64,000 bases of DNA, taken from positions 186,001 to 250,000 of the forward strand of contig BLJB01000055.1 in the NCBI GenBank assembly GCA_013423325.1. Direction: 5' to 3'. Positions 11,363 to 22,933 of this stretch are shown here, piece by piece. Positions within the stretch are counted from its first letter, which is position 1. Every line of letters begins with the position of its first letter. The position numbers and the translations under genes are program-made. The stretch comes from Usnea hakonensis. Taxonomy: Eukaryota > Ascomycota > Lecanoromycetes > Lecanorales > Parmeliaceae. Under the pieces are notes generated by a model, which saw only the letters and a program-made list of their open reading frames with translations, had not been told where the DNA came from and did no database searches.

Positions 11363-12342
11363 TTTTCAGACGAAGGAGATTTCCTTTGTGAAAAAAGTGC
11401 CACTGCGAGTTACCTTATTGTATGCTGTCTTGACTGATGCTTGGCGAAAAGACGTCAATACGCATTAGCGCAAGCACTAAAGATGCGCTTACGCTCCATA
11501 GCATAAGCCCAACGATATCCGAGAAGGCTGATGGCATCTCCATTAAATGAAGTCGGAAGTTGGAAGCTGTCCAAAATCTCAATGACAAGATTGCTGCTTC
11601 GAGTCCATGGATAGGATATATACTGAAAGATTGAGTTGACGGGCTAGTGTTTCATGCACAGGGTCGAGTCTTCCAAGCTAAATCGACAGGTAAGGACTAG
11701 AGAGAAGCACAGGTGTATCTGGATTTTAATAGCTGAGTGTGTCGATACACTAAATCAAGGGGCTAGACAGGACAGCCGTAAACCCCGCTTTACTATCAAG
11801 CAGATGGGATTTCGGCTATGAGTGTGCGTCAGATCCTTCAACCACGAGCTGGAAAATTCCAAGGATCCGAAGATAGTCTTTTTTTGATCCGAATTGTAGA
11901 GCGCGGCACTGCATTTGTGACGATCTTGAGATCTGGGGTAAGAATTGAAAGGAAGGGGGGAACATGGCTTTGGAAGAGAAGGGTCAGGATTTCCATATGT
12001 ATCATTTTGTGACAACTAGGTATGGGATATGGGAGTAATTGTCGTTGCATAGAGGGTGGGTACTTCACAATGAGTATCGGACGCATTGCTAGAAAGAGAA
12101 AAATGGTCGATATTCAACGGGCTTGTGCCCAATAATTGTCAACATTTTCTGAGAACCGATTATTTTGTCTTTCCCTGGTATTCTTCTGGAGGATCTCCTC
12201 GTGCACGGAAGTTTTGCTTAAGTCCCTCTCGCGAGAGCCTGATATATAAGTTCACCATAGGTTATCGATTTCCTCATTTCGATCTCATCTCAAAAATCAC
12301 AGTCACACACGCCAGTGTCGAACGATGAAGCCGAGAAAGAAA
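11363..12342. other. intergenic, no supported gene
   Basis: About 1 kb containing the MFS promoter. Only short frames without domain signal are seen. Confidence 0.45.
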
Positions 12343-13057
12343 TCAAGGGAACAAGCGGTAGTGCAGATTGTCTACGTACAATTGACCGTCGTCGAACTGT
12401 TCGTATATGTCCTCGTGCGGGGGCTCCGGGAAGAGCGTCACATTGACCCTCTGCACGCCCAGAAATCCAATCAACGGCAACACCGCATGCGTCATCGTCA
12501 CAGGCGCCGTGCTAGCCTTCAAGCCATATGGCGACACGTACGTGAAATTGACCGAACCGCCCGGGATACTGACGCCTGCGACCTCGTAGTAGCCGTCCAC
12601 CTGAATTGTGCAGTTGGAGGAGGCGGGGGCGTTGAGTATTATCGAGGCAAAATCGCAACCAAACCAGAAGTCGAGGAGCGAAAACGATTTGTAAGGCGCC
12701 GCGACGACGAAGGCGGGTGGCGCGTAGATGCGTTGGGAGGTGGAGCTGATGGAAATGCGGTTGTGGGGGGAGTGGGATTTGACAGGATCTTCCGCGTCTG
12801 TGGAGAGTAACCAGGAGATGTAGGTCAAGTTGTCGTAGGTACTGATGGCGGGAATGGTATAGGGGTACGCTGTGTAACTCAAGGTCCCGAAGTCTTCGTA
12901 CTGCCAGGCTTGTTAGTATTGTGGGCCCGAAAATACAAGGGTACGACATATGTCGATGATAGGTAGGTGAGTATACTGTAGCGGTGCGGTCAATGAAAGC
13001 GGAGACGTAATTCGCTAGTATCAAGCAGGAATATAGCTGGGTGCTGTGGAGTCTCAT
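12343..13057 (-). CDS. secreted hypothetical protein
   Basis: Minus-strand exons 13057-12977 and 12900-12343 give 212 residues. The 76-nt intron has a GTATAC donor, a good TACTAAC branch site and a CAG acceptor. The N terminus (MRLHSTQLYSCLILANYVSA) is a likely signal peptide. The mature part is rich in Ser, Thr, Tyr and Val, with sequons NLT, NCT, NFT and NVT and one cysteine pair (FWFGCDF and SSNCTIQ). It reads like a beta-sandwich surface or secreted domain, for example FAYES-like runs such as VDGYYEVAGVSIPGGSVNF. I do not recognise the family and assign no function. The donor site is the weakest part of the model. Confidence 0.6.
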
Positions 13058-13618
13058 GATTGCGTCCTGTCTTGGTTCCGTTTTGATTCTTCACAGACAA
13101 GGCAAAGAAAAATGGTTGAAGATGAATAAACGATATGAAGTGAGAAGGCATTCTCAATGTTTTATCCACCTTCCAGGAAAGTCACGTGTGCACCCTTGCA
13201 AATCGGACTAGATCGCTTCCTCCTCTGATAAGTGCATTTCAACGGTTACCTACATTAGTTACCTTACGGCCGACGGGCTGGCTCGCTTCGGACGATGATC
13301 CATAAACAGCGCTTAATGGCCAAATGAGGAAACCCTAAAGCTGCAAGGTGACAAATCGAGAAAGGTATCCACCATGGTTGCCGACTTTTTGAGATGGAAG
13401 ACATCAGCTCCGAGACCTCGCGGACTCCGAAAGCACTTCCCGTTACGGCTCCAGGTGCGAGAAAATAAGAAAGTACGCATCATTCATCTTGTATAGCATG
13501 GGTTCCACATTGTGGCTTGATAGATTGACGGAATTCGTCGGAGCTGCTGTAGAGGATGGAAAGGCCTTGGATCGGGGGGCCCGCCAACTTGTTTGAGGAA
13601 TAAGATGCATCGTCAGAC
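13058..13618. other. intergenic, no supported gene
   Basis: Upstream region of the secreted protein gene and 3' flank of the P450 relic. Nothing else is seen. Confidence 0.4.
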
Positions 13619-14686
13619 TCATAAAGATATGTAAGCAAAGGCTTTAGGACCCCCTATAGCGGATACTTGTCTGCGTGGAGGCTTGGTTGAAACCACGATT
13701 GGCTCTGCTGGTCCCAAGGTCTGGAAACACGTCTGACGACTTTCTTCCCTCTTACGATCGTTCATTGTTTGGACCACCTCCGCAATCGCTTGACCTGTGA
13801 ACTTGATGAGATATGCCATGCCGACATCTTCCCCTGAGGCTGGTTTCAAGATGTTGTGTAGACAATCGCATGCCTTTCAGCGAAGACGCCAACTAAAGCA
13901 CCGTAGCGTGAGCAGTTGTGGATCTTTTCCATACTTAATTTTGCTAATAGCCTCTCCGGCCTGGAGGAAGCCAAAGGGTTTGCCACCTCTGTCAGCGTAA
14001 ATTTTTCCCCGACCAGTACTCGCAACCATACCATTAACATTCCAATGCTATCGAACGCAAAACAATGGAACTACCTAGAAAGATCTATCACAACGCCTGT
14101 CTTAGCAAACCTGGATTATTTGGCAAAAAGTGCTTCTATAGCTCTGTCGACAGGTCTTCCCAGGTCATAGAGAGAATTATTTGAATAGAGACCGCTCATT
14201 TCTTTCTTCCTGTCTGTGACGCTCTATGCCTCGTTGCGAAAACATGTTTGGCTCCGCGCCCGGTAGGCCCCAACCTGAGTAACGTTCTCCCTAAGACTTG
14301 TTAGTCACCCAACAAATAGGTAGTGTAGAGAAGAATGTTATAGGACCTTTACGAGCTCATCGTTGGTCCGATACATGGTTCTGGCTGCGTCGGGGTCATC
14401 GATGCTGTATTCATTGGACGTTATGCCCTAAGCTGGAAACGAAAAAGCTTTTTAGAGCATAAATTTGGTATGATATGCTTACCGTACTGGTGATACAGAC
14501 TAGGATTGACCTTGCGCCATGACCATGAACTTGTTGCTCGTAATAACCAGAGTCTCGTGAGCTTCTATGGTCTAGGAACAGCGACCGGTAAGCTTTCAGC
14601 AAAGTCTGTGTCGTTACAAAAATGACCCAGCAGGCGAGCACTAGGAGGCATGTTTTAGCCAAAGACAAGTCTTGGAGGACGTCCAT
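13619..14686 (-). pseudogene. cytochrome P450 pseudogene
   Basis: Pieces of one fungal P450 follow in order on the minus strand. First comes a membrane anchor start (MDVLQDLSLAKTCLLVLACW, from 14686), then DDPDAARTMYRTNDELVKVL. The block MFSQRGIERHRQE is followed, after a frameshift, by MSGLYSNNSLYDLGRPVDRA, and then FHCFAFDSIGML and YGALVGVFAERHA in the order expected for the family. In-frame stops interrupt the segments around VVIDLSR, and no I-helix, ExxR or heme-Cys region follows after about 13620. The gene is therefore broken and 3'-truncated. It lies on the same strand as the O-methyltransferase upstream, which suggests a dying biosynthetic locus. Repeat-induced mutation could have caused the stops, but this was not tested. 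Confidence 0.65.
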
Positions 14687-15487
14687 ACCTGAAGTTGTAT
14701 TGTTGGAGGGTTCAAAAGATTCTAAGAGTTGAGAGGACCGTTCGTTGTCGAAAGGGCGGAGAGCTTAAAAAATCGAAAATGTTTCCTGATCTGCCGAAAG
14801 AGGTGTTTTCAATATTGATTGGCAAGATGAACTCAGATGTATGGTCCGAGAGGCGCCTGAGTTGAGGCAGGCATCGATGGCAGGCTAAAAAAGAGATTAC
14901 AAAAGTTGAAGATCAATGTCGGTCTAGATTAATTCAGGTTCTCGGTGGCATATGACACTGATGATGGTGCCGACCAATATCTCCAAATCCCAATTTACCT
15001 GCTGGATGCATTGTGCGGTAACACGGCCTTGTTTTGGAGCATATCATCATCCGAATAGATCCAGCGGCACGCGGTCACCTGAGTCATCTGGGTAGCTCAC
15101 TGTCATTGGCCACTCGGGGCATTTTTCGTGGCACTGCAGGTTTGTAGAGCGTAATGCGATTGGGAACGAATCAATAAAGAGTACACCGGTTCATGCAGGG
15201 TTGCTGTGTCACATCATGCATAAGGAACACTCCTGCATACAATAATCGATGATTGACGTCACGATAACCTCAATCATTGGTTGCAATGAATGATACGAGC
15301 AAGATGATAAGATTGAGAGTGCTTCGTTTGAGACGGGAGGAAAAAATTGCTTCACTTTCCACTAGTAGACGATTTACTAATTGCGATGTCCCAACATATT
15401 TATTCATCACTGTCCTGAATGCTTTCCTGACCGTGACATAATTTGAGTCCCGTCCGGTAATATCATTACCAAGGGAAGAGACCTTTT
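14687..15487. other. gene-poor stretch with an F-box relic
   Basis: At 14779 on the plus strand a short frame starts MFPDLPKEVFSILIGKM, which resembles an F-box N terminus, and ends in a stop after about 28 codons. I read it as a truncated relic. Nothing else is supported. Confidence 0.3.
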
Positions 15488-16937
15488 TCAAATCGCTTCA
15501 GCCTCGATCAGACTTTCGGTGCCTGGATCGTAGGTCCAGATCTTGACAATCTTGAAGCCAGCCGGTTCTAGTAGCGCTTTCCACTGCATCTCTGTGCGTT
15601 CATGACCTGAAAAGTTTACTAACATAGCGATGTCTATTGCCGTGCTCACCCAGTTTGCGCCTCTATTCGGTAAAACGTATTCGCTAAGTAAGAGCTTGCT
15701 GTAACCTTTCGTCAAGCTGGGTTTCAGGCTCTTGAGAATAGTATTAGCTTCGGAGTCAGCCCAGTCATGAAGACAAGAGTGCATGTAATAGGCCCTGGCA
15801 CCTAGTCGCAAGTGTTAGCAGGCGTACTTTTCCCATTGTGTTGCCAAACTTGCCTGTGATAGGCTGCTTTGTGAAGAAGTCGTGTTCCATAGCCACGATT
15901 TTTCTGTCGAGGCCAGACGCCTCTGCTTCCTTAACGACGCCTTTAACTTCCTGAAGCACGAGCTTTCCAGGTAATTCAGGATGTTTAGCACACATTTCTT
16001 GTAAATCATGGCCTCTTCCACCACCTATATCTACGAGAAAGACTGAGTCGTGCTCTGTCTTAGCGTCCTTGATAAGATTCTCCTTGAAAGGGTAGAAGTC
16101 AGGGTCCATCCAACTTGGCCGTCCTGCGTGTTTGCCAGTCATGTGATGTTGGAATTGCGCTGAGCGTTCCGGGTTCTGAGACAACCATTCAAAAAAACTA
16201 CTCTTTGTGTCATGACCAAGTTGAAATGCGCAATCTGTGAGATTGTCCGAGGTTTTGTAATGGTTCATGGAGAGCCATCGTGGAAAGGCAAGGTAAGCGG
16301 GTCCGCAAGATTCGAATCTGGCTCAACATTAGCCCCCGAATCGATAGAGAAGCCGGAAAGGCAAAACTCATGAAGACAAAGAGGAGCACGAACGTAGAGG
16401 GATAGCGTCTCGATAGATTGGGTCTTTGAGGGCCTTTGAGAACGGAGTTGAAATGTATTGGTTGGGGCCTGTTTCGTAGATACTGCCCATTGCTGCGAGA
16501 TGCTTCAGCAACCGCCCTGGAGCGCTTGTCAGTATCTCATTTGCTGTAGATGTTCCTGAGACTTTGCCACGACTTACCCATAAGAACAGGGTCTGCGCCT
16601 ACCATCTTTGCAATTTCGGAGCTGGTTTTGGCTCCCTCTCCCTCGTCCAATCTTTCGAAAACATTCAAGTCAATACAAGCACGTAGTGCTGCATGATGCC
16701 CTTGCTGAGTACACCTAAAATCAGCATACGAGGGTCTCAGGACCCAGGTCGAGGCCGTCAAACCTCAGCCCAGCCATGCCTAAAGACAGTCTGAATGGGC
16801 ATTTCCAGAGCAAAGGTTAGCGAGCGAGAAGCTTGCAAGCATTGTCGTCGTGCTTCTCCGTTATCTTTACCCGGCTCCTTGCTCATGATACTTATATTCT
16901 CTACCAAGGCAGGAATATCGTAGGGCGTGGAAGACAT
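15488..16937 (-). CDS. SAM-dependent O-methyltransferase (class I, fungal secondary metabolism type)
   Basis: The best model on the minus strand is 16937-16780, 16714-16578, 16516-16394, 16321-15854 and 15801-15488, giving 399 residues, the usual length. The SAM-binding motif I is VFLVDIGGGRGHD and the catalytic His is in HSCLHDWAD. The N-terminal dimerisation region contains AALRACIDLNVFERLDEG. The last intron is GC-AG with a perfect AG/GCAAGT donor. The first intron only keeps frame if a GC donor (AG/GCATGG) is used, and the third needs a GTTCGT donor with a GAG acceptor, so these two junctions are uncertain. The family methylates hydroxyl groups of polyketides or phenolics. It sits next to the P450 pseudogene on the same strand. 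Confidence 0.7.
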
Positions 16938-18735
16938 GATTGGGGGAGGTCTTTGTAGTATGGAATTTTCGCCACTATCTAAAATGCTACCGAGTCCCTG
17001 TAGGTAGACCTTGGAGTTTGGAGTTTGATCACTTGAATGAGTGGTGAGTCAAGGCGAAAAGAGTCTAGTGCAAAGTGAGTCGTGTAATTCAAAGCTCGCG
17101 ATTTAGGTTGCCAAATGTCATTTGAATCTAGTAATTCTTCGTGTGACTGGCCTATCTCATCCAGGACTTTGAAAATCAGTCCAAGAGGAACATTATTTTA
17201 TCAATCATGAATGCTTGCTGTGAGCGACGTCAGGCACCGGACAAACGAAAAATGCCTCCGATACAAGGCTACAATATGTTGGTACCTTGTGGCCATACGC
17301 GCTCAGCGAAGTACCTACGTTCCCGGCTGTAAAGATCATGGCGTGATTCAACCAATCGATATAGGCTATAGCTATCGGATTTTTGTTAGCGGGTAAACGA
17401 ATATGAAGTAGGAGCATGACATGCATCTTGAGAATATTTTCACGTTCTCTCAGGCAGAGCTCCGACTTCTACCATTGAAGGGGACTGCTCAATCTCGCAG
17501 TTGGATCAAAATCCTAGCATATCTGCCTATCTCGTATCTTGACAAACAGTAGTGGCATCCTTACTCTCTCAATCAATTTTCTTCTGGAATGGAATGCCCG
17601 AGTCAATCGCAAGCCTTCTTTCTGCATCATAAAACCCCGAGTTTTGCCAATTTGCCGTTTTGCCAACTTTACGTCAAGAAAGCGTAGCTCGATCTCTGCT
17701 ACATCATCTCACTTTGCTGATCGGTTGGCTTCGAGGACCCATGAAATGTGATCACTGTAACAACGATGAATGCTTCGCTCAATGATCATAAGCCACTCAT
17801 GCAATATAGACAAATCAAATGAGGCACGAAAACATTTGGATTCAGCGATCCAATCGATATCGATAGCGAAAGTCACGTAAGCACTAGTGAAACTTCCAGA
17901 TTCAATCAAAACCCGCATTATGATGCTAGGAATATTTGCTGCATGAAAGCTGCAGATTCCCAGCGGGTCATTCTGATTATCACGCACGATGAAGTCATTG
18001 GGTTATTTACGTGTCTGCGCGTGTAATTGCCGAAGGACTGAGGGCTTTCTATGAGCGGTAATTGGCTCAGATTATGACCAACGCATAGCTTTGCATAAGC
18101 TGATACTGATGAGACACAGGAGTGTAGTTGTGTGCTCAAGATGATCAATGATTCAATGTGACGTGGATAGAGCTGGAAGCCGCATTAATTTTTTCGAGAT
18201 TTCCTCATCGCAAGTGGCAGCCTTATGCGTTTCCATATGGTCGGACAAGGGAACAGAAGGCAGGATTTCCGCATTGATGGTTGTCAGTCTGATGCATCGA
18301 CTTGGGTCTTCTCACTGACATTGATTTATACGTCCTCTCTCCTTCCGCCCAACCCTCGCACACCCAAATGTCGGCCGCATCCTTAACCAGAGTAAGTCAC
18401 CATTTCCAGTCCTAGAGCGTGTTCAGACACACATCTGAGCTGCATCGCGGAAATATGCTCCAACTTCTAGCAAGATCTCTGTCCATTGCTCCACCCTAAG
18501 TATAAATACATTTGACAGGTGTATCTATGATGGGCATCTGTAAGAAGTCTGCAAGGTCAGGGCGCGTTCTTGCGCCAGCTGATTGAAACGATCATTCATT
18601 CCAATTGCGCATGACCAGGCCAAAAGCTTGGAGCTATTTCTCTTTGTACAAATCTCTTTATATTCATCCTCCTTCATAGTCCTTCAGTAGCGCATACTAC
18701 CTTCACCAACCAACTTACTTTACAACATCAGAATC
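16938..18735. other. gene-poor stretch, 1.8 kb
   Basis: Only short open frames without domain signal are present. At 18369 a short ATG frame (MSAASLTR) runs into a GTAAGT donor-like site, but no downstream exon could be joined. Function unknown. Confidence 0.35.
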
Positions 18736-19170
18736 ATGGACCCTGCCCGCTCCACCTGGAGGAGACCAGAATGGAGGCCTTATAATCAAGACTGTGACAT
18801 GTCTTTTCGCTTTTGTTACCTTGTTCACAGTGTCTATTCAACTTCTAATACGTCTCCGTATGACATGTAACCCAGGATGGGATGACTTCTGGATCGAACT
18901 TGCCACGGTAGGTATCGCCATTACTAAAGGCGCACCGATCACTAATTTTAATACCACACAGATGCTCAAACCTGGCCTACTCAATCCTTGTTAGTATCGT
19001 TATCAATACTGGGGACGGGTGACATGAACATAATTCAAGACCGCAAGAACTATCAGACGCTGTGAGATGGAAGTCCATTGCTTTCGTCCGAAAATTTGGA
19101 GTCGCAATTCTATTAATGAGACTTTTAAGACCAAGCAAGATCCAGAGCTCTTTTATGTACTGGTCGATCA
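18736..19170 (+). pseudogene. Pth11-like / rhodopsin-domain membrane receptor pseudogene
   Basis: Fragments of the fungal seven-TM rhodopsin-domain family are in order. They are NGGLIIKTVTCLFAFVTLF, then RLRMTCNPGWDDFWIELAT ending at a GTAGGT donor-like site, and after an acceptor at 18960 a frame leading to ELSDAVRWKSIAFVRKFG and AILLMRLLRPSK. The ATG at 18736 is one base out of frame with the first segment, a stop interrupts the middle, and no later TM helices follow. This is a 5' remnant of a receptor-like gene. Intact relatives sense host or nutrient cues, but this copy is not expected to work. Confidence 0.55.
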
Positions 19171-19879
19171 ACTACCGGCCAAGGGCACGTCAATAAGCAA
19201 GGACGAAATAGCTAAAAGCTAATCTTCTTAAACAACAATGCGAGCAGTCGTAAGAAGAAAGATCGAGGAGAAGCCTGCCCCACAGACACGATTGATCTTG
19301 TGGGTAAAGAGGGAGAGGAACATATCCTACCATTCAATCGAAATCAGAAGACGGTGGAAGGAAACGTTCATCATCACACTGACGAAGGCCCCTCGTCTTG
19401 AAGCGTTAGGAGCACCAAAGAGTAATTCTGGAGAACTGTGAAGTATCTGATGGGGTAGATGGGTTTTGAAAAGGTTGAGACACCCTTTAAGCGTGACATT
19501 TACTACCATGCTCCTCCTTTCGGGTGGCACTTAAGACCGGGGACTAGGCTCTGCAACTACCTCATCGACTCGTCAGTATATCACCAAGCGAACAAAGGGA
19601 GGGTTTCATGTCGGGCTTTCTTCAATATCAAAGACTGTAATTGGGTAACGCTTGCTGCCTTTTTTTAACAATCGAAACAGCCACTGAAAACTTTACTTTG
19701 GCAAAAAGAAGAGAGGAAAAAGATATCGGATGGTGCGAACTCTCTAGCGTGGCCGTTTTGAGCGCCAAGACCAAGTCACGTGTACCTTATCAGCCCTGCG
19801 CAGAAAGTCACTCTTTTCTCCAGAGCCTCTAAAGTACAATGGAACAGGTGATAACGCCAACAAGGCTGTGCCTACCTTC
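19171..19879. other. intergenic, no supported gene
   Basis: 3' flank of the receptor relic and promoter of the CoA-transferase-family gene. No coding signal is seen. Confidence 0.4.
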
Positions 19880-21092
19880 ATGGCAACCTCTCCGCCGCCA
19901 TTGACCGGCCTTCGAGTCATTGAGCTCGCCGGTTTGGCTCCAGGTACTTACCAGTCATCCAGTACTATCACCAACAGCCTCTCTAACAACGCTACAAGGC
20001 CCATTTGCCTGCCTTCTCCTCGCCGACTATGGCGCCACCGTCCTACGCATTGATCGGCCTCATCGTCAGGCCCATACTCTGACTCCTCCGCCCCCAACGC
20101 CTGATCCCCTAAGTCGCCACAAATCCTCAATAGCGCTGAATCTAAAATCGCCCCACGGCCTTGCCCTTCTCAAACCCTTAATCAACCATGCCGATATCCT
20201 CATTGACCCATTCCGCCCTGGAGTATTGGAGTCACTTGGTCTCGATCCGGAAAACTTACGCTGCGCAAACTCTCGCCTTGTTATCGCTCGCCTAACTGGC
20301 TTCCGCCGAGATGGCCCCTACGCACCAATGGCAGGACACGATATCAATTACCTCGCTGTCTCGGGTCTCCTTTCGCAACTTGGACGAGCGAATGCGCCCC
20401 CCTTCTTCCCTGCCAACATAATTGCAGATTTTGCAGGTGGGGGTTTGATGTGCGCATTTGGTATCCTAGCTGCGTTGCTGAGCCGGACGCAGACGGGAAA
20501 GGGACAGATAGTGGAAGCGAATATGGTGGATGGTAGTGCATACTTGGGCACCTTTTCTCGATTTTTGACAAAGACGCCGCTGGGGAACAAGCCCAGGGGG
20601 AAGAATCTGTTGGATGGCGGTTGTCCGTGGTACGAGATTTATGAATGTAAAAGTGGGGGGTACATGGCTGTGGGAGCTTTGGAAGAGGATTTCTTTAGCG
20701 AACTTGCGATTGGGTTGAATATCGGTCGAGATCTGGTGGCCACTCGGAATGATCGTACTATGTGGCCAGATCTTAAGGAGATTTTTCGTAAACGATTCTT
20801 GGAGAAGACACGGCAAGAATGGCAACTTGTTTTTGCGGGAAAAGATGCCTGTTGCACGCCTGTCCTGTCACAGACTGAGCTTGAAGAGCAAGAGTATGAG
20901 CAGAGGCCTGCTGTTGGCCTTCTAAGTTCACCGGGTCTACCCATACCACAAAAAGAAGCATGGAGTAGTCGGAATCTTTCGCCTGGAGCTGGCGGGGAAG
21001 AGGTCCTGAGAGATTGGATGGGTTGGAAAAGAGGGAAAGACTACCAGGTGGAAGGTGGTGGGTTGGTAAAAAGCCAAACTTCCAAGCTATGA
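19880..21092 (+). CDS. AMACR/CaiB-type CoA-transferase family III protein
   Basis: Exons 19880-19943 and 19999-21092 give 385 residues. The 55-nt intron has a GTACTT donor, a CTAAC branch site and an AAG acceptor. The protein starts LTGLRVIELAGLAPG joined to PFACLLLADYGATVLRID, the typical N terminus of alpha-methylacyl-CoA racemases. The catalytic His is expected in AGHDINYLAVSG and the catalytic Asp in PANIIADFAGGG. The likely role is racemisation of 2-methyl-branched acyl-CoA in peroxisomes or mitochondria. The C terminus ends KSQTSKL; the last three residues, SKL, form a canonical PTS1 peroxisomal signal, which supports a peroxisomal racemase. The coding strand switches from C-rich to G-rich near 20400. 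Confidence 0.85.
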
Positions 21093-22933
21093 GGACTTCC
21101 TGCGACGCAATATCGTCATAGAGCATTACCATAGACCTCGGTTTGAATGTACTCTTGAGTACTGTTATCTTCTAATTTTACTGCACTCAAAATGGTAAGG
21201 CAGGAATTTACAACAGGCGTCACGTACCACTGTCTGGACAGAGTGCTTACTGGTCGCAAGCCTCGAACCATGTGTTCACGTTGAAACTCTAGATTCTGTG
21301 ACTGCTGCATGTCGCCAGCCTTCATGTCAGCATGATAATGCGCTGTATGGTTGCCTCCACGTCGAGCTCCTTGAAGTTGCGGCTGAACATCTGCTTACCC
21401 ATTAGCATAGACATGCAAGTCTAGGCGCGTCTAGATTCCGTGAGAATTTCCGTTCCTTGTCAGAAGTCGATTTATCAATAGGATTAATTGGGCTGAATGG
21501 CAAGGTAAGAGATTAATGCTCTTTCGAGACTGCCAGGCACTGCTTTGACTCATCATCAAAGCGGCCAGGTTACTGTGTGCTGAGTGGCGTTTCCTCTGCC
21601 TGATGCGGCTCTCCTTAATCTTTGCTTTCCATTTTCGAGTGCTTATAAACCTTTCGATATTGCATCCAAACCCAGCTTCGTCCTATAGTTCAGGGATCGA
21701 TCATCAGTATACAGTTGGTATGTAAATACAGCTGGTAGTTAAAGTCGAACTGATCTCCGAGTGCCTAGAACTACGGCAGCGCTATTGCTGTCGTTGCCAA
21801 CTTCACGGGGATCATCGGCATAGCAATACAGCTTGCTAATATCCTAGAGAAGGCAATCGACGATACCAGGACCGCAGACGAGAGGGCTCAGCGCATCGCC
21901 ATCGAGCTCTGCGTACTCGCCTCACTCTTTCGTATCTGCTGACGCTCTTGAATGAAGACTAAGAATCTTCGTATGACTGCCATTTCACCAACGAGTAGTC
22001 TCGCAACATCAACCTGATTGCCCAGCAATCCGGCAAAATTCTCCGGGACAATCGCACTTTCGTTTCCTAAGATGGGACGAGTGGCGGTACTTGATATCAC
22101 AGACGAACAACAACACAGGATCCAGAATGTGCATACTGCGGTCGTGCCTTCCAGCAATCTCGCCTTCAATTTCTCCGTCAAAGGACGCCTAGTGTGGCTT
22201 TCCAAATTGCAGGTGATCTTGCAGTCTGTCGCAGAGTTGAACCAATTGCAGACGAGATTTCAAGTTCATCATTGCCGTAGCAGCAGGAAGTGGCAAGCCA
22301 GATCAGAAAAAGCAGATGGAAGCAGCTAGGCCAGCAAGGAATAAAAGAAAATTGATAGGTTTTCCTTCGACCAAATAGGTCATCCGCACTGAGCCACGGT
22401 CAATCGACGACGCAATCGATAGAAGCAAAGCAGCAGCTATGCATCGACACAGCGCCGGCAAACAACCTTCACTCTGGCGCGCAAAAGACCACAGCTAGCC
22501 ACCATTAGGGCCTGGAAGAATCATTGGCTTTGCTTGCTGTGTAATTCAGGAGCACGGTCCGAGATTTTGGGACCCTCAGAATGACGCCACTGAACGCCCA
22601 AGGAAAACAGGGAGCCTACACCTGAACATCCTCCTTATGGGTACTGCGGCATCTTGCAATGGACTTTCAAGTACTATCTAGTAGTACGAAAACTGTTAGT
22701 AAATTTAGTGGCTTGGTAATGGCTCATTTCGAGTGGAAGCCATTCGTGCCACAGTGAGAATGAGGAGGAGAATGGCTTTTTGGTGTGGAATGGTAAATGC
22801 ATGAGGCTTCTGGATTTTCCTATGGCTGCATAGTAATTACTATGTGGATTTGGGCCACTCTCTACCAAATTTGCATATATAAGCAGGCTTTCTTCCCTCC
22901 TGAAGAGCATCTTTCTCAGCAAGTCATTTGCAT
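21093..22933. other. gene-poor stretch, 1.8 kb
   Basis: Apart from a short STAND-like relic at 21775-21942 and the foldback element at the end, I see only unassignable short frames. Confidence 0.4.
21775..21942 (+). pseudogene. relic of a fungal STAND/NLR-type N-terminal domain
   Basis: A 55-codon open segment reads GSAIAVVANFTGIIGIAIQL then ANILEKAIDDTRTADERAQR and IAIELCVLASLFRIC before a stop. The pattern of an alanine/valine-rich first helix, then LxxI and a D-rich turn, then ERAQ-IAIEL, resembles the small N-terminal domains of fungal NLR-like and ankyrin proteins. No start codon is found in frame and the frame ends soon after, so it would be a fragment. The match is by eye and weak. 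Confidence 0.25.
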
